A model generated the notes under the pieces. The model had not been told where the DNA came from. It saw nothing but the letters and a program-made list of their open reading frames with translations, and did no database searches. This document shows, one piece after another, positions 52,274-59,351 of a DNA stretch of 59,383 nt; positions within the stretch are counted from its first letter, which is position 1; each line of letters starts with the position of its first letter. The DNA lies in the NCBI GenBank assembly GCA_964551925.1, contig CAZKFA010000005.1, positions 1 to 59,383 on the forward strand, given 5' to 3'. Made by a program: the position numbers and the translations under genes. This DNA is from CAZKFA01 sp964551925 (GTDB lineage Bacteria; Cyanobacteriota; Vampirovibrionia; LMEP-6097).

Positions 52274-52819
52274 CTATTCTTCAGCTGCTTCTAGATTTAA
52301 TAGCTCACCTTCATAATATTGAATATGTGTAAGAGTCGCTTGATAAATTGGAGAGTCTTTCTGGTAAAGGGCAAGAGATCCTTTGAGATTTACTAAATAA
52401 TGCTGGAGAGTATTAGTGCGATTACTCTTATATCTATCGGCTCTGTGCTTTTCTCTTTCTTCAAAGAAAGAAATCATACGCTCGTTTTCAGCTTCGATCT
52501 CACGATAGACATTCAAAGCATCACGATGATTGGCTTCCTTTTCGTGATTTGTTTTATTATGACTTTTATCAATCAAGGTAGCTAACCGTGCAAGTTCTGC
52601 GTTATTACTATCATCATCTATTTGCAACAAGAAATCTTGTGATAACTTCTTAAAATCTTTGTCTCTCATTTCCCACTGATGCTCATCTCGATTCTCAGAC
52701 AAGTTAGCAGTATAACGTCCATCCTCTTGGCTAAACAAAGAGACCAAATCATTATAAGCTAATGAGTTAGAATCATTCTCAGCAAAGAATTTATGTAAGA
52801 TTTTTTGTGTTTGATTCAA
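52274..52819 (-). CDS. Hypothetical helical protein under promoter box E
   Basis: 181 residues from TTG 52819. It is highly charged and helical (LARLATLIDKSHNKTNHEKE, IEAENERMISFFEEREKHR), probably cytoplasmic, and ends in a Glu-rich tail (LLNLEAAEE). No family is recognised. The unusual TTG start is supported by the promoter: a direct repeat, 9 bp, TATATT, 9 bp. It is 36 bp upstream of the sigma-like gene and might be its partner, for example an anti-sigma or regulatory factor; this is speculation. Confidence 0.65.
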   Translation of the reverse strand: MNQTQKILHKFFAENDSNSLAYNDLVSLFSQEDGRYTANLSENRDEHQWEMRDKDFKKLSQDFLLQIDDDSNNAELARLATLIDKSHNKTNHEKEANHRDALNVYREIEAENERMISFFEEREKHRADRYKSNRTNTLQHYLVNLKGSLALYQKDSPIYQATLTHIQYYEGELLNLEAAEE

Positions 52820-52828
52820 GACTTAAGT

Positions 52829-52861
52829 AATATATCAGATATAAATTAAGAATCGGTTAAA
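52829..52861 (-). promoter_or_regulatory. Promoter box E (11-bp direct repeat) and -10
   Basis: Minus strand: TTTAACC (52861-52855), GATT, CTTAATT (52850-52844), 9 bp, TATATT (52834-52829), 9 bp, TTG at 52819. It nearly touches the divergent mutM start at 52866. Confidence 0.7.
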
Positions 52862-52865
52862 GACT

Positions 52866-53684
52866 ATGCCTGAACTGCCAGAAGTTGAAATTATTTGCCG
52901 TAGTATCAAAGCCAGTCTTGAGAACCAGGTTATTGTAGGCTGTGAAGTCTTTAATCGCAAGCTAAGAATAATGATCCCCAAGAATTTAGCTAAGATTCTT
53001 TCACAGACTCAGATTCTCAATGTCAAACGTCGTGCCAAATATATTCTTATCACTCTAAACAATAACTTCGTGTTAATTATTCATCTTGGTATGAGCGGTA
53101 CATTGCGCGTTAGCAATAACTACCAAGCACAAAAACATGATCACGTAGTTATTCAACTAAGTAATGGAACGACTTTGATTTACAATGATCCACGTCGATT
53201 TGGCTTGGTGACAGCGTTAGCGAGCCATGAGTTAAATAATTTCAGCTTCCTCAAACGTCTTGGGATAGAGCCTTTAAGTAAAGACTTCACGGCTAGTACT
53301 CTTTACTCAATAATCCATAGCCGAACTAAAGCAATCAAGTCGGTGATCATGGATGCTAGCTTAATAGTTGGCATTGGTAATATTTATGCTTCTGAGTCTT
53401 TGTTTCTAGCTGGTATCAAACCCAATCGGTCAGCAAAACGTATCAGTAAAAAAGAAACTACTAAACTTTATGAGTCCATTGTTAGTACTTTGCAGCGTGC
53501 GATTAAAGCTGGAGGCAGCTCTATTAGTGACTTCCAGCATACTGATGGTTCTTCTGGATATTTCCAGCACAGCTTTCTTGTCTATGACCGCAAAGATCAG
53601 CCTTGCAAGCAATGCCAGCAAGCAATACAACAAATAAAGCAAAACGGTAGAAGTAGTTATTTCTGTCAAATTTGTCAAAAATGA
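52866..53684 (+). CDS. mutM: Formamidopyrimidine-DNA glycosylase
   Basis: 272 residues. It excises 8-oxoguanine and formamidopyrimidines. The N-terminal PELPEVE with catalytic Pro and Glu, the Lys in RRAKYIL, the helix-two-turn-helix (GIGNIYASESLFLAGI) and the zinc finger (CKQC ... CQIC) are all intact. Start ATG 52866 has TTAAAG a few bases upstream. Confidence 0.96.
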   Translation: MPELPEVEIICRSIKASLENQVIVGCEVFNRKLRIMIPKNLAKILSQTQILNVKRRAKYILITLNNNFVLIIHLGMSGTLRVSNNYQAQKHDHVVIQLSNGTTLIYNDPRRFGLVTALASHELNNFSFLKRLGIEPLSKDFTASTLYSIIHSRTKAIKSVIMDASLIVGIGNIYASESLFLAGIKPNRSAKRISKKETTKLYESIVSTLQRAIKAGGSSISDFQHTDGSSGYFQHSFLVYDRKDQPCKQCQQAIQQIKQNGRSSYFCQICQK

Positions 53685-53712
53685 GCTAAGTAATAAGGCT
53701 ATCTAGTAGTTT

Positions 53713-53731
53713 TATTATACAGTGTATAGTA
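53713..53731. repeat. REP-like palindrome, copy 5
   Basis: TATTATACA-G-TGTATAGTA, centre 53722, just after mutM. Confidence 0.65.
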
Positions 53732-53845
53732 AATTACCGCAAAAAACTTAAGTACTCACATTAGTCAATTATATAGATAAATCAAGGATTCTTTCTGTAA
53801 TACCAATTTATTGATAATATTTAATGTCAATTTCAATCAAAGCTT

Positions 53846-53885
53846 TACTATACAGTGTATAATAACTACTATACAGTGTATAGAA
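53846..53885. repeat. REP-like palindromes, tandem copies 6 and 7 beside a gene start
   Basis: TACTATACA-G-TGTATAATA (centre 53855) and TACTATACA-G-TGTATAGAA (centre 53876) lie 21 bp apart, two DNA turns. A TATAAT (53858-53863) sits inside copy 6 and a Shine-Dalgarno follows copy 7, so here the pair could act as an operator. Confidence 0.6.
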
Positions 53886-53897
53886 AAGGAGTTAAAT

Positions 53898-54173
53898 ATG
53901 AAACAAGTACTAATAATCCTATCGCTAATAATCTCACTAATGCCAAATACGGCCCTAGCAAAACACAAGGCATCTAAAGACGCTGTTGTCATTCAACAGC
54001 CTTCCGTACAAACATCTCACTACAATCCCGCTCCTGTGCAAGGAGCAGTAGTAGCCAAAGAAGAATCTCATTTGGGTAGAAATATATTAATTGGCACTGG
54101 GGTCGTAGCAGCTAGTTTAGTTGCAATCACTGGATTAGTCATATTTCAAACTATGTGTTTGTTAGGAAGCTAG
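53898..54173 (+). CDS. Small exported or membrane protein (91 aa)
   Basis: ATG 53898 follows AAGGAG. A signal peptide (QVLIILSLIISLMPNTALA) is followed by a ~45-residue polar, Gln/Val/Lys-rich segment and a C-terminal membrane helix (NILIGTGVVAASLVAITGLV) with a short tail MCLLGS. Likely periplasmic with a membrane tail anchor. No family is recognised. Two palindromes overlap its promoter region, and its stop directly adjoins the 288-bp inverted-repeat element. Confidence 0.7.
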   Translation: MKQVLIILSLIISLMPNTALAKHKASKDAVVIQQPSVQTSHYNPAPVQGAVVAKEESHLGRNILIGTGVVAASLVAITGLVIFQTMCLLGS

Positions 54174-54461
54174 TAGACTTGTTACGAAATCGTTCTATCT
54201 GCGAATAATTGCTTTACAATTATTCTTGATGCTCCGGGGGCTTCCATTTTTAGCCGAGATTATGGCTAACGATCCCCTCGTAAGGCTTGCGAGGACGAAG
54301 AAGCTGAGTTGACTTGCCGTCAATGATGGTTCTGAGGACGAGCACGAAGGGAAACGAAGCTCAAATCCTTCATGAAAGAACCTATTGCCCCTGAAGCAGC
54401 AAGAAATTTGCGATGCAAATTTCGCAGCTCCACAGCTATGGGCGATTTCGTAACAAGTCTA
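54174..54461. mobile_element. 288-bp element with perfect 19-bp terminal inverted repeats
   Basis: The ends TAGACTTGTTACGAAATCG (54174-54192) and its exact inverse (54443-54461) enclose a noncoding interior. The interior holds several hairpins: GAATAATTG/CAATTATTC, CCTCG/CGAGG, TTGAC/GTCAA and GAAATTTGC/GCAAATTTC. Both ends begin with TA, the target duplication of mariner/IS630 elements, which fits a MITE. Alternatively the inverted ends close a multi-branched structured RNA. It contains no ORF. Confidence 0.6.
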
Positions 54462-54465
54462 ATGT

Positions 54466-54471
54466 TATTAT
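54466..54471 (+). promoter_or_regulatory. -10 box of the M48 peptidase gene
   Basis: TATTAT, 6 nt before the ATG at 54478. It starts 5 bp beyond the inverted-repeat element, so the element supplies the -35 region. Confidence 0.35.
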
Positions 54472-54477
54472 TCTAGA

Positions 54478-55095
54478 ATGAGATATTTTATTCTAGTACT
54501 TTGTTTAATCAGTAACCTGAATTCTAATGCCGAAGATAGTAAACTCATCACTGAACAAATTAGATTACAAAAAATACTAAATAGCTTTATCACAAAAATT
54601 AGTAAAGATCCTGCTCAATACACACTTATAGTTGAACAATCAGAAGTCATCAACGCCTATGCGAGCGCAGGGCGTAAGATAGTAGTGTACACCGCTTTAA
54701 TTGACAGTCTCAAAAATGAATCAGCATTAGCCTTCGTACTCGCTCATGAACTCGGGCATATAGAAGAACGACATGTCATCAATGGCGTTGTGAGAACGGG
54801 TTTCTTGTCATTACTCAAAAATTTATTTTTCAAAACCAGCCGTGTTTATGATGGGGTCGCTTATATGGGTGAGTTACATTACAGTCGGGGAGCAGAACAG
54901 GAAGCTGATTTATTTGCAGCGAAGCTAATGAATAGTTTATATTGTGAAACACCAGGTAAATTAGAGTTCTTCGAAAATAATGTCACTAAGCAAAAAGAAA
55001 GCAAACTAAGTGAATATTTTAGTACTCACCCACTATCAACAACTAGATTAGAATATTTACGTAAACAGATTTCGGATGCAGGTTGTACAGTTTAA
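54478..55095 (+). CDS. Exported M48-family zinc metallopeptidase
   Basis: 205 residues. A signal peptide (MRYFILVLCLISNLNSNA) is followed by one M48 domain with AFVLAHELGHIEERH (HExxH) and the third zinc ligand in EQEADLFAAKL. It resembles small BepA/LoiP-type periplasmic proteases without TPR repeats. It lies between the inverted-repeat element and tRNA-Trp. Confidence 0.9.
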   Translation: MRYFILVLCLISNLNSNAEDSKLITEQIRLQKILNSFITKISKDPAQYTLIVEQSEVINAYASAGRKIVVYTALIDSLKNESALAFVLAHELGHIEERHVINGVVRTGFLSLLKNLFFKTSRVYDGVAYMGELHYSRGAEQEADLFAAKLMNSLYCETPGKLEFFENNVTKQKESKLSEYFSTHPLSTTRLEYLRKQISDAGCTV

Positions 55096-55145
55096 GGTCT
55101 TTTTCTGGCTGCGTTTATCTGCAGCAAGTCTTAGCTTTAGATTAA

Positions 55146-55221
55146 TGGCGCGCCCTGTAGGACTTGAACCCACGACATTTGGTGTTGGAGACCAACGTTC
55201 TACCAACTGAACTAAAGGCGC
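55146..55221 (-). tRNA. tRNA-Trp (CCA)
   Basis: 76 nt including encoded CCA. The acceptor stem GCGCCTT/AGGGCGC, anticodon stem TTGGT/ACCAA with loop CTCCAAC (anticodon CCA), and T-loop TTCAAGT are present. Confidence 0.95.
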
Positions 55222-55305
55222 ATCAGTGCAATATTATCACTAAAAATAATTTGACAACGTTAAATTAAGTCAAAAACCACAAGAACTAGTCTTTTTATCT
55301 TAAGC

Positions 55306-57453
55306 ATGTCGATTCGACCAATCCCAGCAGGATCAGAACTGAGAGCTACTCAAGCAATACAAACTGGACCATTGGTGGCCAAAGGACCTCAGAGCACGAA
55401 GGGATTAGTAACTTATGATAAGGCTACTGTTGCTCAGGTACAAGAGGCTCAGCGTGGTATAGATAGTAAAGTAATTCACAGCGCTTTAGCAACTATCGAT
55501 CAGCTTGCTTATGATTTAGAAGGAAGCGTGGGCAAAGACTTTTTCACCGAACTCAAAACATTAGTACAAAGAGCACAACCACTAGAGCTACAAAAAGCCG
55601 AAAGTGAATTAAAAAAGCTAGAAACAACTTTTAGTGCAAACTTCAAAGATCCTAGTGAGGAATTAGCACTCAACCAAGATCTCACTGGCTGCAGTCCTCA
55701 ACTCGAAAAATTTACTTGCTACTTACGTAAGCTAGCACTAGCAAGACGACTAGAGACCTATTACGCGTTACCACAGAACACAGTCAGTCAGCAGGTTCAA
55801 GAATTAGTAATTGATTCTACAAATTATGGCAAGCCAGTTAGTTACCCCTTAGCTCGCGTCTCTGGACGATTGGATACTAGCCAAATATTTCACCAATCAG
55901 AAGATCTCTTTGGTATTAGTCATGGCTTAAGTAAAAAAGACAAGCTCGTTGAATCCGAAAGTAAAAGACAATCTCTATTCAAGGATAATATGCCACGACT
56001 AGTGCGTTCGTCATTCCCAATTGACGAAGCTGGAGTTCTAACCAGTAGAGATCAGGGCTTAATGGCTGCTACGATTATTCATCTAGCCTTAATGAAAAAT
56101 TTTGAACCAGAGGCTTACAATCTAGCACTGCAACTTGGAAGCTCTATCGCAAAACAGTCTAGCTATAAGGGTTCTAAGCCATTAATGTTACTACCAATAG
56201 CTGCTCATCATAGTGAAGATTATATTGCAAGTCATTTATTACCAGCTCTGAGTCACCAAGATATAGAGCTAAGTCGTTGTCCAATTTTTCTTTTTGTTAA
56301 TGGTAACGACCCTGATAAAATTGCACAAATACTCAGTGATATTGATAGCTTCAAAGCAAATGACAATAGTGGCTTAGATATCAATGTCATAGTCGCAGAA
56401 CCAAGTCAATGGGGCATGGGGCTTAAATCAATTCCACTCAACGTTGGTATAATAACACAACTCATTAATGGTAATTTTGCGATTAATGATGCTGATATCC
56501 CTATTATACTCTTTGATTCAGATGTGATCAAACTTGCCAACAACCACTCTCTACAAGAGCGTTCTAGCTTAATCAACGAGGGTAAAGCAATTTATACTGG
56601 AAGATTCACAAATAGTAGCGAGATGTTACTTGCAGCAAATGTAAACTATTTGATATTAAATCGTCTTGAAGAATTAATCTTCCAATCCGGCTTAGTGAAG
56701 GCAGATGTCGCTGAAGCTGGCATTGCCAAAGACATTGAAGATCCTATTACTAATTATGGTGTCATGGGTGGCAATGGTATGTATTCAATGATGTTATTTA
56801 CGCTATTCAATGGCATCAAACCTTACGCCGTACATGAGGACGTGGAATCTTCACATGTAATTATAAGCCAGACAGCCAAAGCGTTTGGTGTAACAAGTAA
56901 ATCTGATGGAGTTGCTAAAGGGATTTTTACTGATAGAACAGAGACCGACAAAGTTACCTGTGATGGTGGCTCTATAATCAGGACTGTTGATGCCAATCTG
57001 CCTATCATTCAACAGTTCGACTCTCACTCACATAACGCCAAGAAAGCAGGCTTTGGCTTGACCCCAATCGATCACTCAGAACCAAGCCTAGTGAATACGG
57101 AAAGATTAAGACAAGAACTAGAATTTGCCTCAATTAAAATCCTCAACAACTCTTTATACTTTATTCAACGCTACACCGGTAAGGAAAAAACTCCTGATAA
57201 TGAATCCTGGAGACCCGAAGTCAATTCAATCTTCACAAGAAAGATACAAGCCCTAGAAACTGCTCTCAATGAACTTCTGACAGGTTTACCAGAATCAATT
57301 CATTTCGACTCTGCTAGTACTAGACCACAAATCAAACTAGAAGTGCAATTCAAGAGCGATAATCAAGTACCAGATATCGCTATCACCATGGATGGCAAAA
57401 CTAGCATTGCCAATCTAGAGGCGTTCAAGGATAATGGGGGTTATTCGTTATAA
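55306..57453 (+). CDS. Large protein with a GT-A glycosyltransferase-like region
   Basis: 715 residues. Residues ~300-540 look like a GT-A fold: a strand PIFLFVNGNDPDKIAQIL, the Asp motif IPIILFDSDV (DxD-like) and a later GGNGMYSMMLFTLFN with HEDVE, as in family 2 transferases. The N-terminal ~280 residues are helical with a coiled-coil-like stretch (LELQKAESELKKLET). There is no signal peptide or membrane segment. The acceptor and sugar cannot be told. Start ATG 55306; TATCTT lies 4 nt upstream. Confidence 0.65.
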   Translation: MSIRPIPAGSELRATQAIQTGPLVAKGPQSTKGLVTYDKATVAQVQEAQRGIDSKVIHSALATIDQLAYDLEGSVGKDFFTELKTLVQRAQPLELQKAESELKKLETTFSANFKDPSEELALNQDLTGCSPQLEKFTCYLRKLALARRLETYYALPQNTVSQQVQELVIDSTNYGKPVSYPLARVSGRLDTSQIFHQSEDLFGISHGLSKKDKLVESESKRQSLFKDNMPRLVRSSFPIDEAGVLTSRDQGLMAATIIHLALMKNFEPEAYNLALQLGSSIAKQSSYKGSKPLMLLPIAAHHSEDYIASHLLPALSHQDIELSRCPIFLFVNGNDPDKIAQILSDIDSFKANDNSGLDINVIVAEPSQWGMGLKSIPLNVGIITQLINGNFAINDADIPIILFDSDVIKLANNHSLQERSSLINEGKAIYTGRFTNSSEMLLAANVNYLILNRLEELIFQSGLVKADVAEAGIAKDIEDPITNYGVMGGNGMYSMMLFTLFNGIKPYAVHEDVESSHVIISQTAKAFGVTSKSDGVAKGIFTDRTETDKVTCDGGSIIRTVDANLPIIQQFDSHSHNAKKAGFGLTPIDHSEPSLVNTERLRQELEFASIKILNNSLYFIQRYTGKEKTPDNESWRPEVNSIFTRKIQALETALNELLTGLPESIHFDSASTRPQIKLEVQFKSDNQVPDIAITMDGKTSIANLEAFKDNGGYSL

Positions 57454-57465
57454 TAATTACAATAG

Positions 57466-57570
57466 ACTTCTTCTGAAACCCAAGTCTTCTCAGCAGTGAT
57501 TTTGAGTGAAAATTTAGGTAAAGATGGCTCAGAAGAACTATACTTAGTCTTTGCAGATGAAGTTCGATAA
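57466..57570 (+). pseudogene. Remnant C-terminus of a lost gene (34 codons)
   Basis: An open frame runs from just after a TAG at 57463 to TAA at 57570 and encodes ETQVFSAVILSENLGKDG followed by EELYLVFADEVR. It looks like a protein tail but has no start codon upstream. Its stop overlaps the SelO start by 14 bp, a spacing typical of operons. It may mark a recombination junction after which the upstream gene was replaced. Confidence 0.35.
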
Positions 57571-58993
57571 CAGTTACATAAAACTTCCAGGTAATTTTTA
57601 CCAAAGAATTAATCCCACAAAGGTTCTTCAGCCTAAGCTTGTAAGATTTAATTATGCTCTTGCAGAAGAGCTGGGTATAGAACTTCAGGATCAAAATCTT
57701 CTTGCTCAAATTTTCTCTGGTAATCAGATTTTAGAAGGGGCTGAACCGCTTGCCCAAGCTTATGCCGGTCATCAGTTTGGACATTTTGTACCTCAATTAG
57801 GTGATGGTCGCGCGATATTACTTGGGGAGTTAATTGATAAGCAAGGCAAAAGAAAAGATTTGCAATTGAAAGGTAGTGGTAGAACAGCCTACTCAAGATC
57901 TGGAGATGGTAGAGCTTGGTTGGGTCCTGTGATTAGAGAATATATTGTTAGTGAAGCGATGCATGCACTTCAAGTTCCTACAAGCAGAGCTTTGGCTATC
58001 GTTACAACTGGAGAAACAATTTATAGAGAAAAAGAATTGCCGGGAGCGATTCTAACAAGGATTGCATCAAGTCATATTAGGATTGGTACTTTTGAATTCT
58101 TTTATGATGATTTGAAATCTTTAAAGATCTTGGCAGATTATGCAATACTCAGACATTATCCAGAAATTCTTATAGACACCAATCCCTATGCTGCTTTCCT
58201 AGGTTCTGTTTTAGAGAAACAAATTGAGCTGATTGTTAAATGGATGAGTTTTGGCTTTGTTCATGGAGTGATGAACACAGACAATACGAGTATTTCTGGG
58301 GAAACTATTGATTATGGTCCCTGTGCTTTTATTGATACTTATGATCCGCATGCAGTTTTTAGCTCTATTGATCATCATGGTCGTTATGCTTATGACAAAC
58401 AGCCTAATATTGCCCTTTGGAATTTATCTTGTTTAGCTGGAGTCCTTACTCCTTTGATTAATTCACCAGAGAGAATTCAAGAAATTTTAGATTCTTTTAA
58501 AATTAAATTCGAACAAAAATATACTGAGATTTTTGGAGCTAAACTTGGTCTTGAAAAGCAATCAGAGAGTGATCTTGCTTTATTGCATGAACTATTACTA
58601 CTCATGCAGTCTTATGGGGCAGATTTTACTTTGTCGTTTAGGTTCCTGGCTAACTTGCTTGAGGAGCATGATCAAGAAAAATTCTTTGGACTTTTTGATT
58701 CTGACGCAAAAGAAAGCTTGAATCAATGGTTGAAGAAGTGGCGTTCAAGGCTTGCTCAAGAAGAGGTATCGCTGGAAATCATCATAGAAAGAATTAAGAG
58801 CAATAATCCTTTGTTTATCCCTCGTAATCATAGGATTGAACAGGCAATTCAGTCTGCTAGTCAAAATCAAGATTTTTCTGATATGAATACAATAATGGAA
58901 TCTTTATATAATCCTTTTGCTGATAGCGATTCGGACTTTTTGCTTCCGCCAGAGTCCTCAAATCCAGATTACGTTACTTTTTGTGGGACTTAA
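57557..58993 (+). CDS. selO: SelO/YdiU-family protein AMPylase
   Basis: 478 residues, the same as E. coli YdiU. A pseudokinase that transfers AMP to Ser, Thr or Tyr of target proteins, linked to redox stress. KGSGRTAYSRSGDGRAWLGP (nucleotide-binding), VMNTDNTSISGETIDYGP (catalytic Asp and metal Asp) and the end YVTFCGT, where the Cys takes the place of selenocysteine in animal SelO, are present. ATG 57557 is the chosen start; an ATG two codons upstream is possible. Confidence 0.93.
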   Translation: MKFDNSYIKLPGNFYQRINPTKVLQPKLVRFNYALAEELGIELQDQNLLAQIFSGNQILEGAEPLAQAYAGHQFGHFVPQLGDGRAILLGELIDKQGKRKDLQLKGSGRTAYSRSGDGRAWLGPVIREYIVSEAMHALQVPTSRALAIVTTGETIYREKELPGAILTRIASSHIRIGTFEFFYDDLKSLKILADYAILRHYPEILIDTNPYAAFLGSVLEKQIELIVKWMSFGFVHGVMNTDNTSISGETIDYGPCAFIDTYDPHAVFSSIDHHGRYAYDKQPNIALWNLSCLAGVLTPLINSPERIQEILDSFKIKFEQKYTEIFGAKLGLEKQSESDLALLHELLLLMQSYGADFTLSFRFLANLLEEHDQEKFFGLFDSDAKESLNQWLKKWRSRLAQEEVSLEIIIERIKSNNPLFIPRNHRIEQAIQSASQNQDFSDMNTIMESLYNPFADSDSDFLLPPESSNPDYVTFCGT

Positions 58994-59048
58994 TCAGTCA
59001 TTGGCTCTGAACAACCTCAGTGATTAATCGGGCTGCCCTAGTTATAGC

Positions 59049-59113
59049 TGACGAACCAGCGACCGTCGCATCTTTTTTATTGTGTTAACCGATGCCGGTC
59101 GCCTGGTTCTAAA
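59049..59113. repeat. Degenerate tRNA-Asn-derived fragments in inverted order
   Basis: 59052-59064 (GAACCAGCGACCG) repeats part of the tRNA-Asn T-arm region. 59082-59108 resembles the anticodon-to-T-arm half in the opposite direction (TGTTAACCGAT, GGTCGC, TGGTTC). The two halves can pair as a hairpin. No complete tRNA fold is possible. Confidence 0.45.
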
Positions 59114-59130
59114 CCTATCCTGAGTACTAA

Positions 59131-59172
59131 AAACAAGAGAACCCACATTTTGTGGGTTCTCTTGTTTTTTTT
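59131..59172. terminator. Bidirectional Rho-independent terminator
   Basis: A perfect 17-bp stem (AAACAAGAGAACCCACA / TGTGGGTTCTCTTGTTT, loop TTT) is flanked by A and T runs, so it can end both the plus-strand SelO transcript and the minus-strand tRNA-Asn transcript. Confidence 0.9.
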
Positions 59173-59174
59173 AA

Positions 59175-59249
59175 TGGCTCCCAGAGCTGGGCTCGAACCA
59201 GCGACCGATCGGTTAACAGCCGATTGCTCTACCACTGAGCTATCTGGGA
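59175..59249 (-). tRNA. tRNA-Asn (GTT)
   Basis: 75 nt including encoded CCA. The acceptor stem TCCCAGA/TCTGGGA, the anticodon stem ATCGG/CCGAT with loop CTGTTAA (anticodon GTT), and T-loop TTCGAGC are present. Confidence 0.95.
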
Positions 59250-59351
59250 TTGTGGTTTTTGCCTCTTTCGCAATCGGCCTAAGCCGATTGACTTTTGTTA
59301 CCTTGGTCACTACCAGGCTAGCGTGCGACCAGGCTCAGTCTTAACAACCGT

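Noticed and set aside
54174..54461. RNase P RNA, tmRNA, SRP RNA or a retron msr-msd
   Set aside because: None of the conserved core motifs of these RNAs is visible, and no reverse transcriptase is nearby.
59049..59113. A second tRNA-Asn gene on the plus strand
   Set aside because: The anticodon loop and part of the T-arm resemble tRNA-Asn but the 5' half and acceptor stem are absent and the T-stem does not pair.
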